Origin: a virus
Direction: 5' to 3' (one strand)
DNA length: 31,782 nt
IMG/VR virus record: IMGVR_UViG_3300025872_000194
Span: 1 to 31,782 of that record
Notes under the pieces: generated by a model
Told to the model about the DNA's origin: nothing
Databases searched by the model: none
The model's input: the letters and a program-made list of their open reading frames with translations, nothing else
In this document: positions 1 through 7,105 of the stretch, piece after piece
Layout: each line of letters starts with the position of its first letter
Numbering within the stretch: position 1 is the stretch's first letter
Program-made: the position numbers and the translations under genes

Positions 1-93
1 CGTGAGTGTGAACGTAGTGAGTGCATTGTGTGAAGAGCACATAACATCATTGGCCTCTATATGCCTCTGTATGGCGTTGTATGTGTTGACCAT
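1..93 (-). CDS. possible start of a further small gene, cut by the window edge
   Basis: An ATG at 93 opens a frame of 31 codons that stays open to base 1, beginning MVNTYNAIQRHIEA. The bases upstream on the minus strand are purine-rich with two AGG groups, AGGTAGTAGGAG directly before the ATG, and could act as a ribosome binding site. No family is recognised and only 31 residues are visible, so this may be chance. It would be the next gene after thyX in the same direction. Confidence 0.25.
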   Translation of the reverse strand, partial: MVNTYNAIQRHIEANDVMCSSHNALTTFTLT

Positions 94-402
94 CTCCTAC
101 TACCTGAATGATATTACAAGGGCATTGTAGAGGCTTGTAGGCGTGTTTGGTGATGATTTAGCGTTGATGGGTTAGTGAATAGTAAAATCGCTACAGATCG
201 CATGAAATTGAGGCTTATTGAGAATAGGTTGCAATAACAAATACAGTGAGGACTAGTGAGTTATAACATAGTTCAACACGATACACGCCTCGTTAGATAC
301 GGCATCTAGCGATTCAAAAAGCCTCCATCCTCGCTTAATTGATACCCCGCCACGGGGGTAAAAACGTCCATCCCCCCGCGTATACCACTTCACAAAATTA
401 TG
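94..402. other. non-coding stretch downstream of thyX
   Basis: About 300 bases with no convincing gene on either strand. The longest minus-strand frame starting with ATG here is about 21 codons. The part nearest thyX holds GC-rich hairpins, annotated separately, and the rest is AT-richer with scattered GTGAGT and GCCTCT words but no clear tandem repeat. Its place after terminase and thyX matches where T7-like genomes approach their right end, so a terminal repeat or promoter could lie here. Neither can be shown from one window. Confidence 0.5.
343..378 (-). promoter_or_regulatory. two mutually exclusive hairpins after thyX
   Basis: Bases 343-348 (TACCCC) can pair with 355-360 (GGGGTA) around a six-base loop. 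Bases 353-358 (CGGGGG) can instead pair with 373-378 (CCCCCG). The G-run is shared, so the two folds exclude each other. The A-run at 360-364 gives five U's in the minus-strand transcript, but they lie inside the loop of the larger hairpin rather than after it, so this is not a textbook terminator. It may be a weak terminator or a processing site for the thyX transcript. Confidence 0.3.
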
Positions 403-1044
403 TCAAATTTCCTGAGACCACATTGCCTCACAGACATTCGGTATTTCCGAATAGAGAATATCCTGAACCTGTCCAGCAATCTGTGCGTGTTCCTTCTGGG
501 TCCCATGAGCGGTCCTAAGGTCACAGTAATGCAACCAAGACCTAACACTACCATTCATATACAGACGTGTTGGAGCTGCCATTGGTAGCACTTCTCTAGC
601 ACACTCTTTAGCAATACCTGCATCTAGCATATCTCGATAAAGCCGATAGCTATTACAGTAGTGTTTAGCAATCTCAAACTGAAACTTCTTATCTAGTACT
701 TCATCAAGGTTATCAATACTATTCTGTCGGTTCTTCAGGTCTTGTGTTCTAAGTTGTGGAATCTCTGGCATTTCAGTTACAGCTGCATAGCGTTGACTGA
801 ATTCCTGAAAGGAAAAGGATCTATGCCGTAGGATCTGTGCTGCAATAGACCTAGTTGTATTGATCTCTACGCACATATTAACCATTTCAAAGGGAGACCA
901 GTGTTGATGCTTGATCAGATACCTGATGAGCTTTGTTGAGGTCTCAGTATTAGATTGATTAGAGGGGTTAGACACTCTTGCCATGTAGGCAATGAGTTCT
1001 TCAGCATTAGGAGTGATGTGTACAAGACTAGCTGTATGGGTCAT
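403..1044 (-). CDS. thyX: flavin-dependent thymidylate synthase ThyX
   Basis: ThyX makes dTMP from dUMP using methylene-tetrahydrofolate, FAD and NADPH, without the host ThyA route. The diagnostic ThyX motif RHRx7S is present as RHRSFSFQEFS at residues 73-83, followed by QRY, and an HWSPFEM segment lies upstream at 48-54. The 213-residue length fits the family. The start overlaps the end of the small gene upstream by 17 bases, so the two are probably translated from one message. In lytic cyanophages ThyX is read as a way to raise thymidine supply for phage DNA synthesis. Here it sits at the far end of the structural region, beside terminase, rather than among replication genes. Nothing suggests damage: the frame is intact and the motif is complete. 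Confidence 0.95.
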   Translation of the reverse strand: MTHTASLVHITPNAEELIAYMARVSNPSNQSNTETSTKLIRYLIKHQHWSPFEMVNMCVEINTTRSIAAQILRHRSFSFQEFSQRYAAVTEMPEIPQLRTQDLKNRQNSIDNLDEVLDKKFQFEIAKHYCNSYRLYRDMLDAGIAKECAREVLPMAAPTRLYMNGSVRSWLHYCDLRTAHGTQKEHAQIAGQVQDILYSEIPNVCEAMWSQEI

Positions 1045-1225
1045 TAGGTGGGTGATCTAATTGCTTGTATGCTGAGATGTGAATGTCATCGTAGAGAGTG
1101 GGTATGTATCTCTTATGATAAGAGACATCATAACCATCGCTATCAAAATAGGATTGTTTTAACTCATTATAGGTTTGAGGGGATCTGAATAGATGGGTAG
1201 GTTGTTTACGGTATGTTCTACTCAT
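1028..1225 (-). CDS. small basic cyanophage protein of unknown function
   Basis: This 65-residue frame begins MSRTYRKQPTHLFRSPQT and ends in a Tyr/Asp/His-rich half (VSYHKRYIPTLYDDIHIS). From memory it resembles a family of short cyanophage proteins starting MSRTYRR with a later PT.DDI.IS motif, which is why this ATG is preferred. The frame is open further upstream to a TTG at 1279 and an ATG at 1276, giving up to 83 residues, but that extra part is encoded by a hairpin (1258-1277) and looks non-coding. The 3' end overlaps thyX by 17 bases. No catalytic motif or membrane segment is visible; the role is unknown. Confidence 0.6.
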   Translation of the reverse strand: MSRTYRKQPTHLFRSPQTYNELKQSYFDSDGYDVSYHKRYIPTLYDDIHISAYKQLDHPPNDPYS

Positions 1226-1478
1226 GACTAGACAGCTGTATAATAAGTGATAACAGGGATGATCCTTTGTGATCATCAAGTGTTATCCAGTATTAAGTCT
1301 CTTAAGTGGAGTGGTAGAGGAGTTTGTGTCTTTGTGTCTGTACTTACAGAATGTCCTTCCCCAGGGACATTAGTAAAGAGGGGAAGATGAACAAGACAAC
1401 TTGTTTGTCTTGGATGTCTTCCCCCACTACAGAGGGGTGGTCCACCCTCCACCTCCCTGTATACACCCCACATTGCAC
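1226..1478 (-). other. hairpin-rich intergenic stretch after large terminase
   Basis: Read on the minus strand, this gap carries a series of inverted repeats: CACCT/AGGTG at 1476-1491 spanning the terminase stop codon, GGGTG/CACCC at 1435-1447, the long two-part hairpin at 1380-1424, AATGTCC/GGACATT at 1350-1371, and GATGATC/GATCATC at 1258-1277. None is followed by a clean U-run. A 65-codon frame (1276-1473) crosses the region. Its composition and the density of structure argue for a folded RNA or DNA element rather than a gene, although its TGA does overlap a downstream ATG. Confidence 0.55.
1380..1424 (-). ncRNA. two-stem hairpin, possible terminator or RNA processing site
   Basis: Bases 1380-1387 (GGGGAAGA) pair perfectly with 1417-1424 (TCTTCCCC). 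Inside them 1392-1399 (CAAGACAA) pair perfectly with 1405-1412 (TTGTCTTG) around a five-base loop, with a symmetric 4x4 internal loop between the stems. Sixteen Watson-Crick pairs in 45 bases is far more than expected by chance. The shape, a long interrupted stem, resembles RNase III processing sites of T7-like phages. Downstream bases on the minus strand (TCTTTACT) are only weakly U-rich, so termination is a second possibility. Confidence 0.5.
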
Positions 1479-3215
1479 CTAAACCCAGGTGGGGACTGAC
1501 TTCTTACCACTCAGTCCTCTAGCCTTTTGACGTTGATCTAAACTAAAGCCAAAGACTAGGTGATCAGTCGCTGCTTGTGGGTTATCAATGAAGGATTCAA
1601 GGAGGTCTTGCCAGTCTTCTTGCTTCCTCATTTTGACTGTTTCATAGGCAGAGATAGACATAGCGTCTGTGAAATACTTCACACCTTGAGCTAAGCTATC
1701 AAGTCTGTCGTCATGTTTAACAGCTCCCTTTTCCCGACACATTCTACTCATCTGATAGAAGAGCATGTATAGGAGACGCTCTTCTGGTGCTGCTTCTTTA
1801 TTAGAGTTATAGTCCCATTCCACCACGCTACGATCCATGATGAGTCGGTGTTGATTCATCACAGGTTCTAGGGCATCAATGATACGGTCTTCTTTACGAA
1901 CATTAGCCCGTACTTCCTCAACATCTATGGCTTGCTTGGTTTGTTGTAGGTGTTTTTTGAACAGTTCTGCGACGATACCGTCACCGAAGTTGGTTTCGAT
2001 GAGGAGTTTAGTAACATTGTAGCGCTTACACCCACGAAGGATGTCAAGAAGTGTATTGTCGCTATAACCATCGCGATACGCTCGTATTTCGTGAACGTAG
2101 AGGAACCCATTTCTTTGACTGATATATGTAGCTGCTGTCTCGTCTGTACCTCTACCTGATGGGTCTACGGAGCAGATTGTCTCCGTGTATGGCCCCCAAT
2201 CGCCTTGAAGCTGCATCGGGGAGTAGAAGTAATCACCCGGTAGGCCAACCGTAGGCAGATCTTTGAGAACATTACGAGGGTCAGAGCACCACACAACAGC
2301 ATCCGGCGCTTGAGTCGGGTTAACCGAGGTAACGACAAGATCACTGAATTTAAGTGGGAACTTTTCTGCATCACTTAGAGAAGTATCTAATTGGAACTGA
2401 AGCATAAAGTTTGAACGACCCATAGATGCTTCCCGTTCAAGGAGATCATCATTGGTGAAGCGATCAGAGTCTGTTGGGGTCCATTCTTCAGCTCCCATTT
2501 CGATGTCTTCCACAAGTTGAGGAGCGAGTAGTCCTTCATATTGAGAAAGTTTATCTTTGCGGGGATAACGAGAAGTCCAAACAAAAGGTCTGTAGCTACG
2601 TTCAGCTAGTTTACGGTAGATCGTAAAAGTTGTCTGGGGAGTACCCAGGTACATGATGCGACTATCTTTCTTAGGCGTCAGGATGGATTCAGCCTCTGTA
2701 CAAAGTTGTAGAAGCTTTTCTCGCATCAGTTCTGTCATGGAGTTACCAGGAACTTCCACGTCATCCAAGATCATCAGGTCTGCACGGCTACCCGTCAGCT
2801 GACCTGTGATACCGACTGATTTAACAGAAGGTGCTTGGTGAGGAGAACAGTTCACATCAAAGCTGATACGACTCCAGCGAGCTTCATCACTCTTAGGTCT
2901 AAGGTGAGACAGCCAAGGTGTTTCAATGATCAGCTTCTGCAGGAAGATACTCATGTTGTCTGCACGCTCTTTTGAAGCGGAGATGATCATGATCTTCTTC
3001 TCTACATTATTAAACAGGGTCCACAACACAAATGCTCCAGTAATCCAGCTCTTACCGACTCCTCGGAAGGCTTGGATCTGTAGTCGTTTAGGACCGTGTT
3101 GTAGGTAGTCAGCAATTGCGTATTGCGCTCTAGTGGGTGAAGGTAAATCAAGCTGTGCCCACAATGCCTGCAGGAACAGCTTGAAGTCTTCCCTCAACGC
3201 AGTGAGGGTATCCAT
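1479..3215 (-). CDS. terL: terminase large subunit (T7 gp19-like DNA packaging ATPase and nuclease)
   Basis: This motor pumps DNA into the prohead through the portal and cuts the concatemer. The ATPase half has a P-loop at residues 49-56 (AFRGVGKS) and a Walker B at 147-152 (LMILDD). The C-terminal nuclease half has the acidic residues of the RNase H-like fold: D351 in SVDPSGRGTDE, E407 in LLIETNFGDG, and a late Asp in KHDDRLDSL. The length of 578 residues matches T7 gp19 (586). It starts one base after the upstream 115-residue gene ends, which points to coupled translation. The small subunit is 3.4 kb upstream, with six genes between, including two nuclease candidates. Its stop codon lies inside a small hairpin (1476-1491). 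Confidence 0.96.
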   Translation of the reverse strand: MDTLTALREDFKLFLQALWAQLDLPSPTRAQYAIADYLQHGPKRLQIQAFRGVGKSWITGAFVLWTLFNNVEKKIMIISASKERADNMSIFLQKLIIETPWLSHLRPKSDEARWSRISFDVNCSPHQAPSVKSVGITGQLTGSRADLMILDDVEVPGNSMTELMREKLLQLCTEAESILTPKKDSRIMYLGTPQTTFTIYRKLAERSYRPFVWTSRYPRKDKLSQYEGLLAPQLVEDIEMGAEEWTPTDSDRFTNDDLLEREASMGRSNFMLQFQLDTSLSDAEKFPLKFSDLVVTSVNPTQAPDAVVWCSDPRNVLKDLPTVGLPGDYFYSPMQLQGDWGPYTETICSVDPSGRGTDETAATYISQRNGFLYVHEIRAYRDGYSDNTLLDILRGCKRYNVTKLLIETNFGDGIVAELFKKHLQQTKQAIDVEEVRANVRKEDRIIDALEPVMNQHRLIMDRSVVEWDYNSNKEAAPEERLLYMLFYQMSRMCREKGAVKHDDRLDSLAQGVKYFTDAMSISAYETVKMRKQEDWQDLLESFIDNPQAATDHLVFGFSLDQRQKARGLSGKKSVPTWV

Positions 3216-3216
3216 G

Positions 3217-3564
3217 TTAATCAGCGAGCTTTACACCACGACCTGGCATGTATGTGTTGTGGATGCGTTCAATGAGACCAATCTCTTTGACGATATTCCG
3301 CAACTGAACAGCAGGATCGCCAGGCCTGATACGGGTCTTGGGATCATAGGGCTGTCCCAGAATGGCTTCCATATTGAGAGCAGCATTCTTAGAAGGTAAG
3401 AAGCCGTAGCCTGTTTGAGCCCTAGCAATGGGGTTCTTACCGTTTAGATACTTAGGGCTGATATATTTTAGCAGATGTGACAGCACATCATTGGCGCCGT
3501 CTTTTTTAGATACAGCAGCAGATGGACTGCGAGCCGTAGTTACTTTAAGGTTGTTATTTGGCAT
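3217..3564 (-). CDS. hypothetical protein next to large terminase
   Basis: This 115-residue protein of unknown function has a Ser/Ala-rich start, then a likely folded part containing KYLNGKNPIARAQTGYGF and a basic C-terminus with MPGRG. It has no membrane segment or recognised catalytic motif. The start codon overlaps the stop of the 589-residue gene upstream (TAATG), and the stop lies one base before terminase, so all three are probably translated together. Its location suggests a packaging or virion role, but that is inference only. Confidence 0.75.
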   Translation of the reverse strand: MPNNNLKVTTARSPSAAVSKKDGANDVLSHLLKYISPKYLNGKNPIARAQTGYGFLPSKNAALNMEAILGQPYDPKTRIRPGDPAVQLRNIVKEIGLIERIHNTYMPGRGVKLAD

Positions 3565-5333
3565 TAGCGAGGACGTGTGTTAGGACGTTTGCTAGCATCA
3601 GGTACTCCACCCCTTGGATCACGAACAGCAGGTTTAGTGGTTGTAATAGAAGCGCCCCTACCCGACAAATTAGGTTTTAAACGACTGTTGGGGTTTGCTA
3701 CAACTGGTATAGGCAGCCTACTCAAGGTTGCCTGAGTAGTCCGCTGGTTTACATTTGGTCTAACAGGACGCTGATTACCAGTAATAGCACCCATTACTAG
3801 ATCCCAAAACTGGTTTGATTTATCTTTGCTTTCAGCTCTACGACGTTCTTGTGTCGGAAGCGCATTAGATGCATGTGTCGAATCTGCAGTATTACCAGAC
3901 TCAATTATTCCAATAGTATTATCAAGAGTAGTCAAAGCTGCGGCTTCTGCCGGTGAAGCACCACCAGCCATATAGAGGCCAAACCCAGCAATAGCACCAG
4001 CAGTACCTAGTCCAGGAAGACGCCTTGGAGTTCTACCAACTCTGATAGCCGGTGGTTTAGTTGGAATACGTTCAGGTGCTCTTGGTACTACACCTGTGTA
4101 TGGTGTTCGCCCGATTCTAGGTGTATCAAGGTTAGGAGCAGTAACGGTAGGGGGTTGACCTTTTTTCTGTATGGCGAGAATGTGCGGTTTAGGGTTAACC
4201 GGATTGCCGTTGCTATCAAATGTCAAAGAACTTGGCGGTAAAACTTGAGCGTTAGTTATACTGCCAGAGGGGTTCGTTGTGTGAGGACTGAGAGCAGTCC
4301 CCTGTGTAACTCCTTTTTGCAATAGAGATTGATGTTTAGTTAGTCTAGCAGCTTGGCGAGTCTGTGCTGCTTCAATGTCTCGCTCATTGGCCATACCACC
4401 CCTTGAAAAGTCGTAGCCATCTTCAAGAATTCTACGATCTTTAAGCTCAGAAAGTTGATCAAGCTGCTGTTTAATTGTTTCATCCCTATCTAACTGTGAT
4501 CCAAAAAGAGCACCAATGCGGTCGGATCTTGGTTTTCCATCTCGCTCAAACTCTTGAATGCGTTGCGATATTAACCTATCTCTGATAGTTGCTCTGTCAG
4601 ATTCATTAGCTCCATTTGAAATTGCCTGAAGATCGGCTTCAGTGAGATACTGAGATCCGGTTACATTAAGATTGTTGTTGACTAGATCCCACTCATGAAA
4701 GTCGCTTAACCAACCGTAGGATGCACGACTGGTTTTACTTACTTCTTTAATATCCCCTCTAGGATCAGCACCTCTAAATCTATTTAGATCAGCGATTTCA
4801 TTGTTACCTGCTCGTTTGCTTTCAGCACCTCCAAATTTATTAGCTAGCCAATGACCTCGATCAAAAGCAATTCCAGTTTCCGATTGAAGTTGCTGATTTT
4901 CAAGATTCATCAACTTCCACTCTTGTCTAACTGCCTTAGTGTACAGGTCAGCCGTTTTTACCCCGTATGTTTTACGAATATAATCGTAAACAGGTGGAGG
5001 TAACCCCCCATCTGCTGACATGTATTTTCTAGTATTGATTTTTACGCGACCAGTTTCTTTATCTACAGACAACGGTGGTCCTTGATAATTAACTTTAAAA
5101 GCGTTAGCTTCAAGTTGTTTTGAAGTGAACCTTTTGCCTGATTTATCTATAACAGCCTGAGCCGCTAATAGTAAATCTTCCTTTGACTTAATCCCAGGAG
5201 GCAACTTACCAGAACGATAATAATAGTCAAAAATAGTATTAGTTCCTTCTGGCGTAGAAAAATTGGCATTTGCCGCATTTAGAATGTAACTTGGAAGTTC
5301 AGTTCTATTTGGTATAGGCTTGACAGTAACCAT
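3564..5333 (-). CDS. large protein with DRGH nuclease-like core and disordered tail, function unknown
   Basis: No family is recognised over the full 589 residues. At 158-168 there is DRGHWLANKFG, followed by NNEIADLNRF at 177-186. A DRGH or RGH motif, then GG, then a conserved Asn is the pattern of beta-beta-alpha-metal nucleases of the DNA/RNA non-specific endonuclease group, so H161 and N184 are candidate catalytic and metal-site residues. This is motif-level evidence only. Residues 1-230 look folded, 230-340 are charged and helical, 340-440 are proline-rich, 441-468 form a Gly/Ala-rich hydrophobic stretch that could cross a membrane, and the rest is low-complexity and basic. It follows a strong terminator (5341-5366), so it probably has its own promoter or relies on read-through. 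It sits between the small and large terminase genes. The gene looks AT-richer than its neighbours, which hints at recent acquisition. Alternatives are a virion protein delivered to the host, or a packaging nuclease. Confidence 0.7.
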   Translation of the reverse strand: MVTVKPIPNRTELPSYILNAANANFSTPEGTNTIFDYYYRSGKLPPGIKSKEDLLLAAQAVIDKSGKRFTSKQLEANAFKVNYQGPPLSVDKETGRVKINTRKYMSADGGLPPPVYDYIRKTYGVKTADLYTKAVRQEWKLMNLENQQLQSETGIAFDRGHWLANKFGGAESKRAGNNEIADLNRFRGADPRGDIKEVSKTSRASYGWLSDFHEWDLVNNNLNVTGSQYLTEADLQAISNGANESDRATIRDRLISQRIQEFERDGKPRSDRIGALFGSQLDRDETIKQQLDQLSELKDRRILEDGYDFSRGGMANERDIEAAQTRQAARLTKHQSLLQKGVTQGTALSPHTTNPSGSITNAQVLPPSSLTFDSNGNPVNPKPHILAIQKKGQPPTVTAPNLDTPRIGRTPYTGVVPRAPERIPTKPPAIRVGRTPRRLPGLGTAGAIAGFGLYMAGGASPAEAAALTTLDNTIGIIESGNTADSTHASNALPTQERRRAESKDKSNQFWDLVMGAITGNQRPVRPNVNQRTTQATLSRLPIPVVANPNSRLKPNLSGRGASITTTKPAVRDPRGGVPDASKRPNTRPR

Positions 5334-5340
5334 TTCTCAT

Positions 5341-5366
5341 AAAAAAACCACCCCTTGCGGAGCGGC
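5341..5366 (-). terminator. rho-independent terminator after the Lys/Pro-rich gene
   Basis: On the minus strand a 7-pair stem (complement of 5359-5365 with 5348-5354, including two G-U pairs) closes a GCAA tetraloop (5355-5358) and is followed directly by seven U's (5341-5347). It lies 24 bases past the stop of the 222-residue gene and just before the 589-residue gene, so it separates the lysis/small-terminase/HNH unit from the DRGH-protein/large-terminase unit. Confidence 0.85.
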
Positions 5367-5389
5367 TTATACGCATATGTACAGGTTGA

Positions 5390-6058
5390 TCAATCAAGAC
5401 CCATCCGACGACGCCTCATACGCTCAGCAAGAGTCATACCCTTGCTCGCTTTATTAGGCTCAGACGGTGAAGCTGGAGAAGCAGGCTTGGCAGGTTCAGC
5501 CTTACCAGCGCTATATCCAGGACCCATGTAACGAGCACCACTAGGGGAAACGTACTTGCTCTTATCTTCAGGAGTGCTGTAGTTCTTTGCGGGCTTTGGC
5601 TTCAGGTCCTCTGAAGTGAGATTGCTACGCCCTTGTTGACGAGACATAGAAGTAGCACCCATACGAGCTGTCTCTTCTTTGAACTTAGAGACATAACTAC
5701 CTTTATAATTCTTGTCTTGATTCTTCATTCCTGCATCAGCCTTAGGAGCGCTAGCAGGGGCCTTCTCTGTAGGCTTTGGAGGTGTAGACCTAACAGCAGG
5801 TTTAGGGGCACTAGAGGGGCTAGGAGAGGGCTTTGGTGAGGGTTTAGCCTTCGGCTTACCTGCATTAGGGTCTCCAGTCCATCCACCACTCGTCCTAAAT
5901 TCAGGATCCCTCTTAGATTCAGGTGTAGCTGGAACCTTGGCAGCAGGTTTAGCCTTCGGCTTAGAGGCTTTAGGGTTAGTGCGACGACCAGCACCAGCAG
6001 TTGTACGCAGTGAAAAGGTCGCACTATTTTGACCTGTTCGTTTTTTGTTAGATGCCAT
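5390..6058 (-). CDS. Lys/Pro/Ala-rich, probably disordered basic protein
   Basis: These 222 residues are dominated by Lys, Pro, Ala and Ser, with repeated KPKAKP blocks near residues 33-38 and 68-73. An 18-base repeat underlies them (5841-5858 and 5946-5963). The N-terminus (MASNKKRTGQNSATFSLR) and C-terminus (LAERMRRRRMGLD) are strongly basic. There is no signal peptide, membrane segment or enzyme motif. The composition suggests an intrinsically disordered nucleic-acid-binding or virion protein, comparable in style to histone-like tails. It starts in a TAATG overlap with the HNH gene stop and ends before a strong terminator, so it closes that operon. The function is unknown. Confidence 0.7.
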   Translation of the reverse strand: MASNKKRTGQNSATFSLRTTAGAGRRTNPKASKPKAKPAAKVPATPESKRDPEFRTSGGWTGDPNAGKPKAKPSPKPSPSPSSAPKPAVRSTPPKPTEKAPASAPKADAGMKNQDKNYKGSYVSKFKEETARMGATSMSRQQGRSNLTSEDLKPKPAKNYSTPEDKSKYVSPSGARYMGPGYSAGKAEPAKPASPASPSEPNKASKGMTLAERMRRRRMGLD

Positions 6059-6384
6059 TATTCAATGTGCGATAAAATAAGGTTTTCTCTATTGGTAATT
6101 CCAAAAGTGGCTCTCATCCATTGGAGCCAGTTGTTACTTCCCTTAGCCTGATTACATGAACGGCAGGACGGAACAAGGTTCTTGGTAAAAGAAGCTCCGC
6201 CATAACAGCGAGGCTTAACGTGATCAAGAGTAAGTTCATCAGGTTCATAAGTGTTACCACAATAGACACATTGATTATTGAAGTGTTCCTTAATAGCGCG
6301 TCTCCAAAGACGCTTTGCTTCGGGACTTGTCATGGCTATTAGGTTGTGTAGGTAGTAATCAGGTTCAGGGAAGAGAGGCGTCAT
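6058..6384 (-). CDS. HNH endonuclease
   Basis: A 108-residue HNH nuclease with the usual zinc-knuckle arrangement: CVYC at residues 39-42, LDH at 53-55, N69 in the KNL segment, and CRSC at 74-77 followed by NQAKG. D54-H55 and N78 are candidate active-site residues. It may be a free-standing homing-type enzyme or a packaging helper. HNH proteins next to terminase genes are needed for DNA packaging in HK97-like phages, and its position between the small and large terminase genes suits that idea. The start overlaps the previous stop (ATGA) and the stop overlaps the next start (TAATG), so it is embedded in an operon rather than inserted as a selfish unit. Confidence 0.9.
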   Translation of the reverse strand: MTPLFPEPDYYLHNLIAMTSPEAKRLWRRAIKEHFNNQCVYCGNTYEPDELTLDHVKPRCYGGASFTKNLVPSCRSCNQAKGSNNWLQWMRATFGITNRENLILSHIE

Positions 6385-6635
6385 GCGTACTTCTTGCCAG
6401 TTCTTGGTCGTTTACGGTTAGATGTTGGTTTCTCAAGCTTGCCTTTGTTAGGGCCTGTGTGAGAAGCATCCATTCCATCGCCATTTCCGTATGTTCCAAG
6501 TTTCCTGTTAAGCTTGTTTGCTGCAGTGCGAATCTTGAGACCTTCTTTGGTCTTGTTATATTTAGCCTGTTGCTTCAGACGCTTAGCTCTTGCTTCAGGG
6601 TTTTGCTTATAGTATTCAGCTGTAGACCTTGCCAT
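6381..6635 (-). CDS. small basic phage protein paired with the HNH gene
   Basis: 84 residues, rich in Lys, Arg and Asn, starting MARSTAEYYKQNPEARAKRL, with a GTYGNGDGMDASH segment near the middle and NRKRPRTGKKYA at the end. I recall similar short proteins directly upstream of HNH genes in cyanophages and other phages, but no function. The start overlaps the end of the small terminase gene by 20 bases and is preceded by AGAGG five bases before the ATG. The stop overlaps the HNH start (ATGA). A nucleic-acid-binding role is likely from composition only. Confidence 0.75.
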   Translation of the reverse strand: MARSTAEYYKQNPEARAKRLKQQAKYNKTKEGLKIRTAANKLNRKLGTYGNGDGMDASHTGPNKGKLEKPTSNRKRPRTGKKYA

Positions 6636-6867
6636 ACAACCTCTTCTGTACTAGCTCCGGATCTATCTTTGGCATGATGGTGGCCAGCTTATCCAGTGGA
6701 TTACCGTCATATGCAACACCACTGATGTCATTTTTAGAGAGCCAGTCACACGCTGCTTTTAGGTCAGCAGTAGAGGCTTCACCGGATTTAATCCGATTAA
6801 GTAGCTCTTGCGTGACCATATTATGGAGTTCATTGAACATGTCCTCCGTTGCTTTCTTGTTAGCCAT
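6616..6867 (-). CDS. terS: terminase small subunit-like protein (T7 gp18 / DNA maturase A type)
   Basis: 83 residues, starting MANKKATEDMFNELHNMVTQ, helical and charged, with SGEASTADLKAACDWLSKN and then a short turn-rich end. The length and the N-terminal ATEDMF.ELH pattern followed by a helix with LK.A..WL resemble the small packaging subunit of T7-like phages (gp18, 89 residues). This subunit recognises concatemer DNA and hands it to the large terminase. The gene overlaps the membrane-anchored coiled-coil gene upstream by 8 bases and the small basic gene downstream by 20 bases. In T7, gp18 and gp19 are separated only by lysis genes; here six genes separate the two subunits. The assignment is by similarity in size, style and position, so it is moderately firm. 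Confidence 0.7.
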   Translation of the reverse strand: MANKKATEDMFNELHNMVTQELLNRIKSGEASTADLKAACDWLSKNDISGVAYDGNPLDKLATIMPKIDPELVQKRLYGKVYS

Positions 6868-7105
6868 TTCTCAATACGATCTGGTCTAGTTTGTTTTCGA
6901 TGCGGATCATGTGATCCTCCATCTTTTGAAGGGCAGTGGCTAACTCTTGTCGTGGAACATACTTCTCAGCAAGACGAAGTTCAATGTCGTCAATACGTTT
7001 GTCGATAGTATCCATACGAGAGTTTGACTTACCGTGAATGGTCATCACACCACTACCCACCCCAACAATGAGTGATACAACTCCAGTTATGAGTGCTTCA
7101 ATCAT
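6860..7105 (-). CDS. membrane-anchored coiled-coil protein, lysis-associated
   Basis: 81 residues. Residues 1-24 (MIEALITGVVSLIVGVGSGV) form one hydrophobic segment, and about 30-80 form a heptad-patterned, charged helix (RMDTIDKRIDDIELRLAEKY, then MEDHMIRIENKLDQI). The design, one membrane helix and a soluble coiled coil, fits a class II/III holin, a spanin-like protein or a lysis regulator. It overlaps the endolysin stop by 8 bases and the small terminase start by 8 bases, so it belongs to the lysis cassette. Which of the two membrane proteins flanking the endolysin is the true holin cannot be told from sequence. Confidence 0.75.
   Translation of the reverse strand: MIEALITGVVSLIVGVGSGVMTIHGKSNSRMDTIDKRIDDIELRLAEKYVPRQELATALQKMEDHMIRIENKLDQIVLRNG

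Noticed and set aside
1-402. tRNA gene or terminal repeat in the left gap
   Set aside because: No cloverleaf with acceptor and T-arm pairing was found, and no second copy of the sequence exists in the window to show a terminal repeat.
1276-1473. 65-codon minus-strand frame after large terminase
   Set aside because: It crosses several strong hairpins, has odd composition (many His, Pro, Cys) and no proper ribosome binding site. Its TGA overlaps a downstream ATG, so it is not fully excluded, but the structured-element reading is better.
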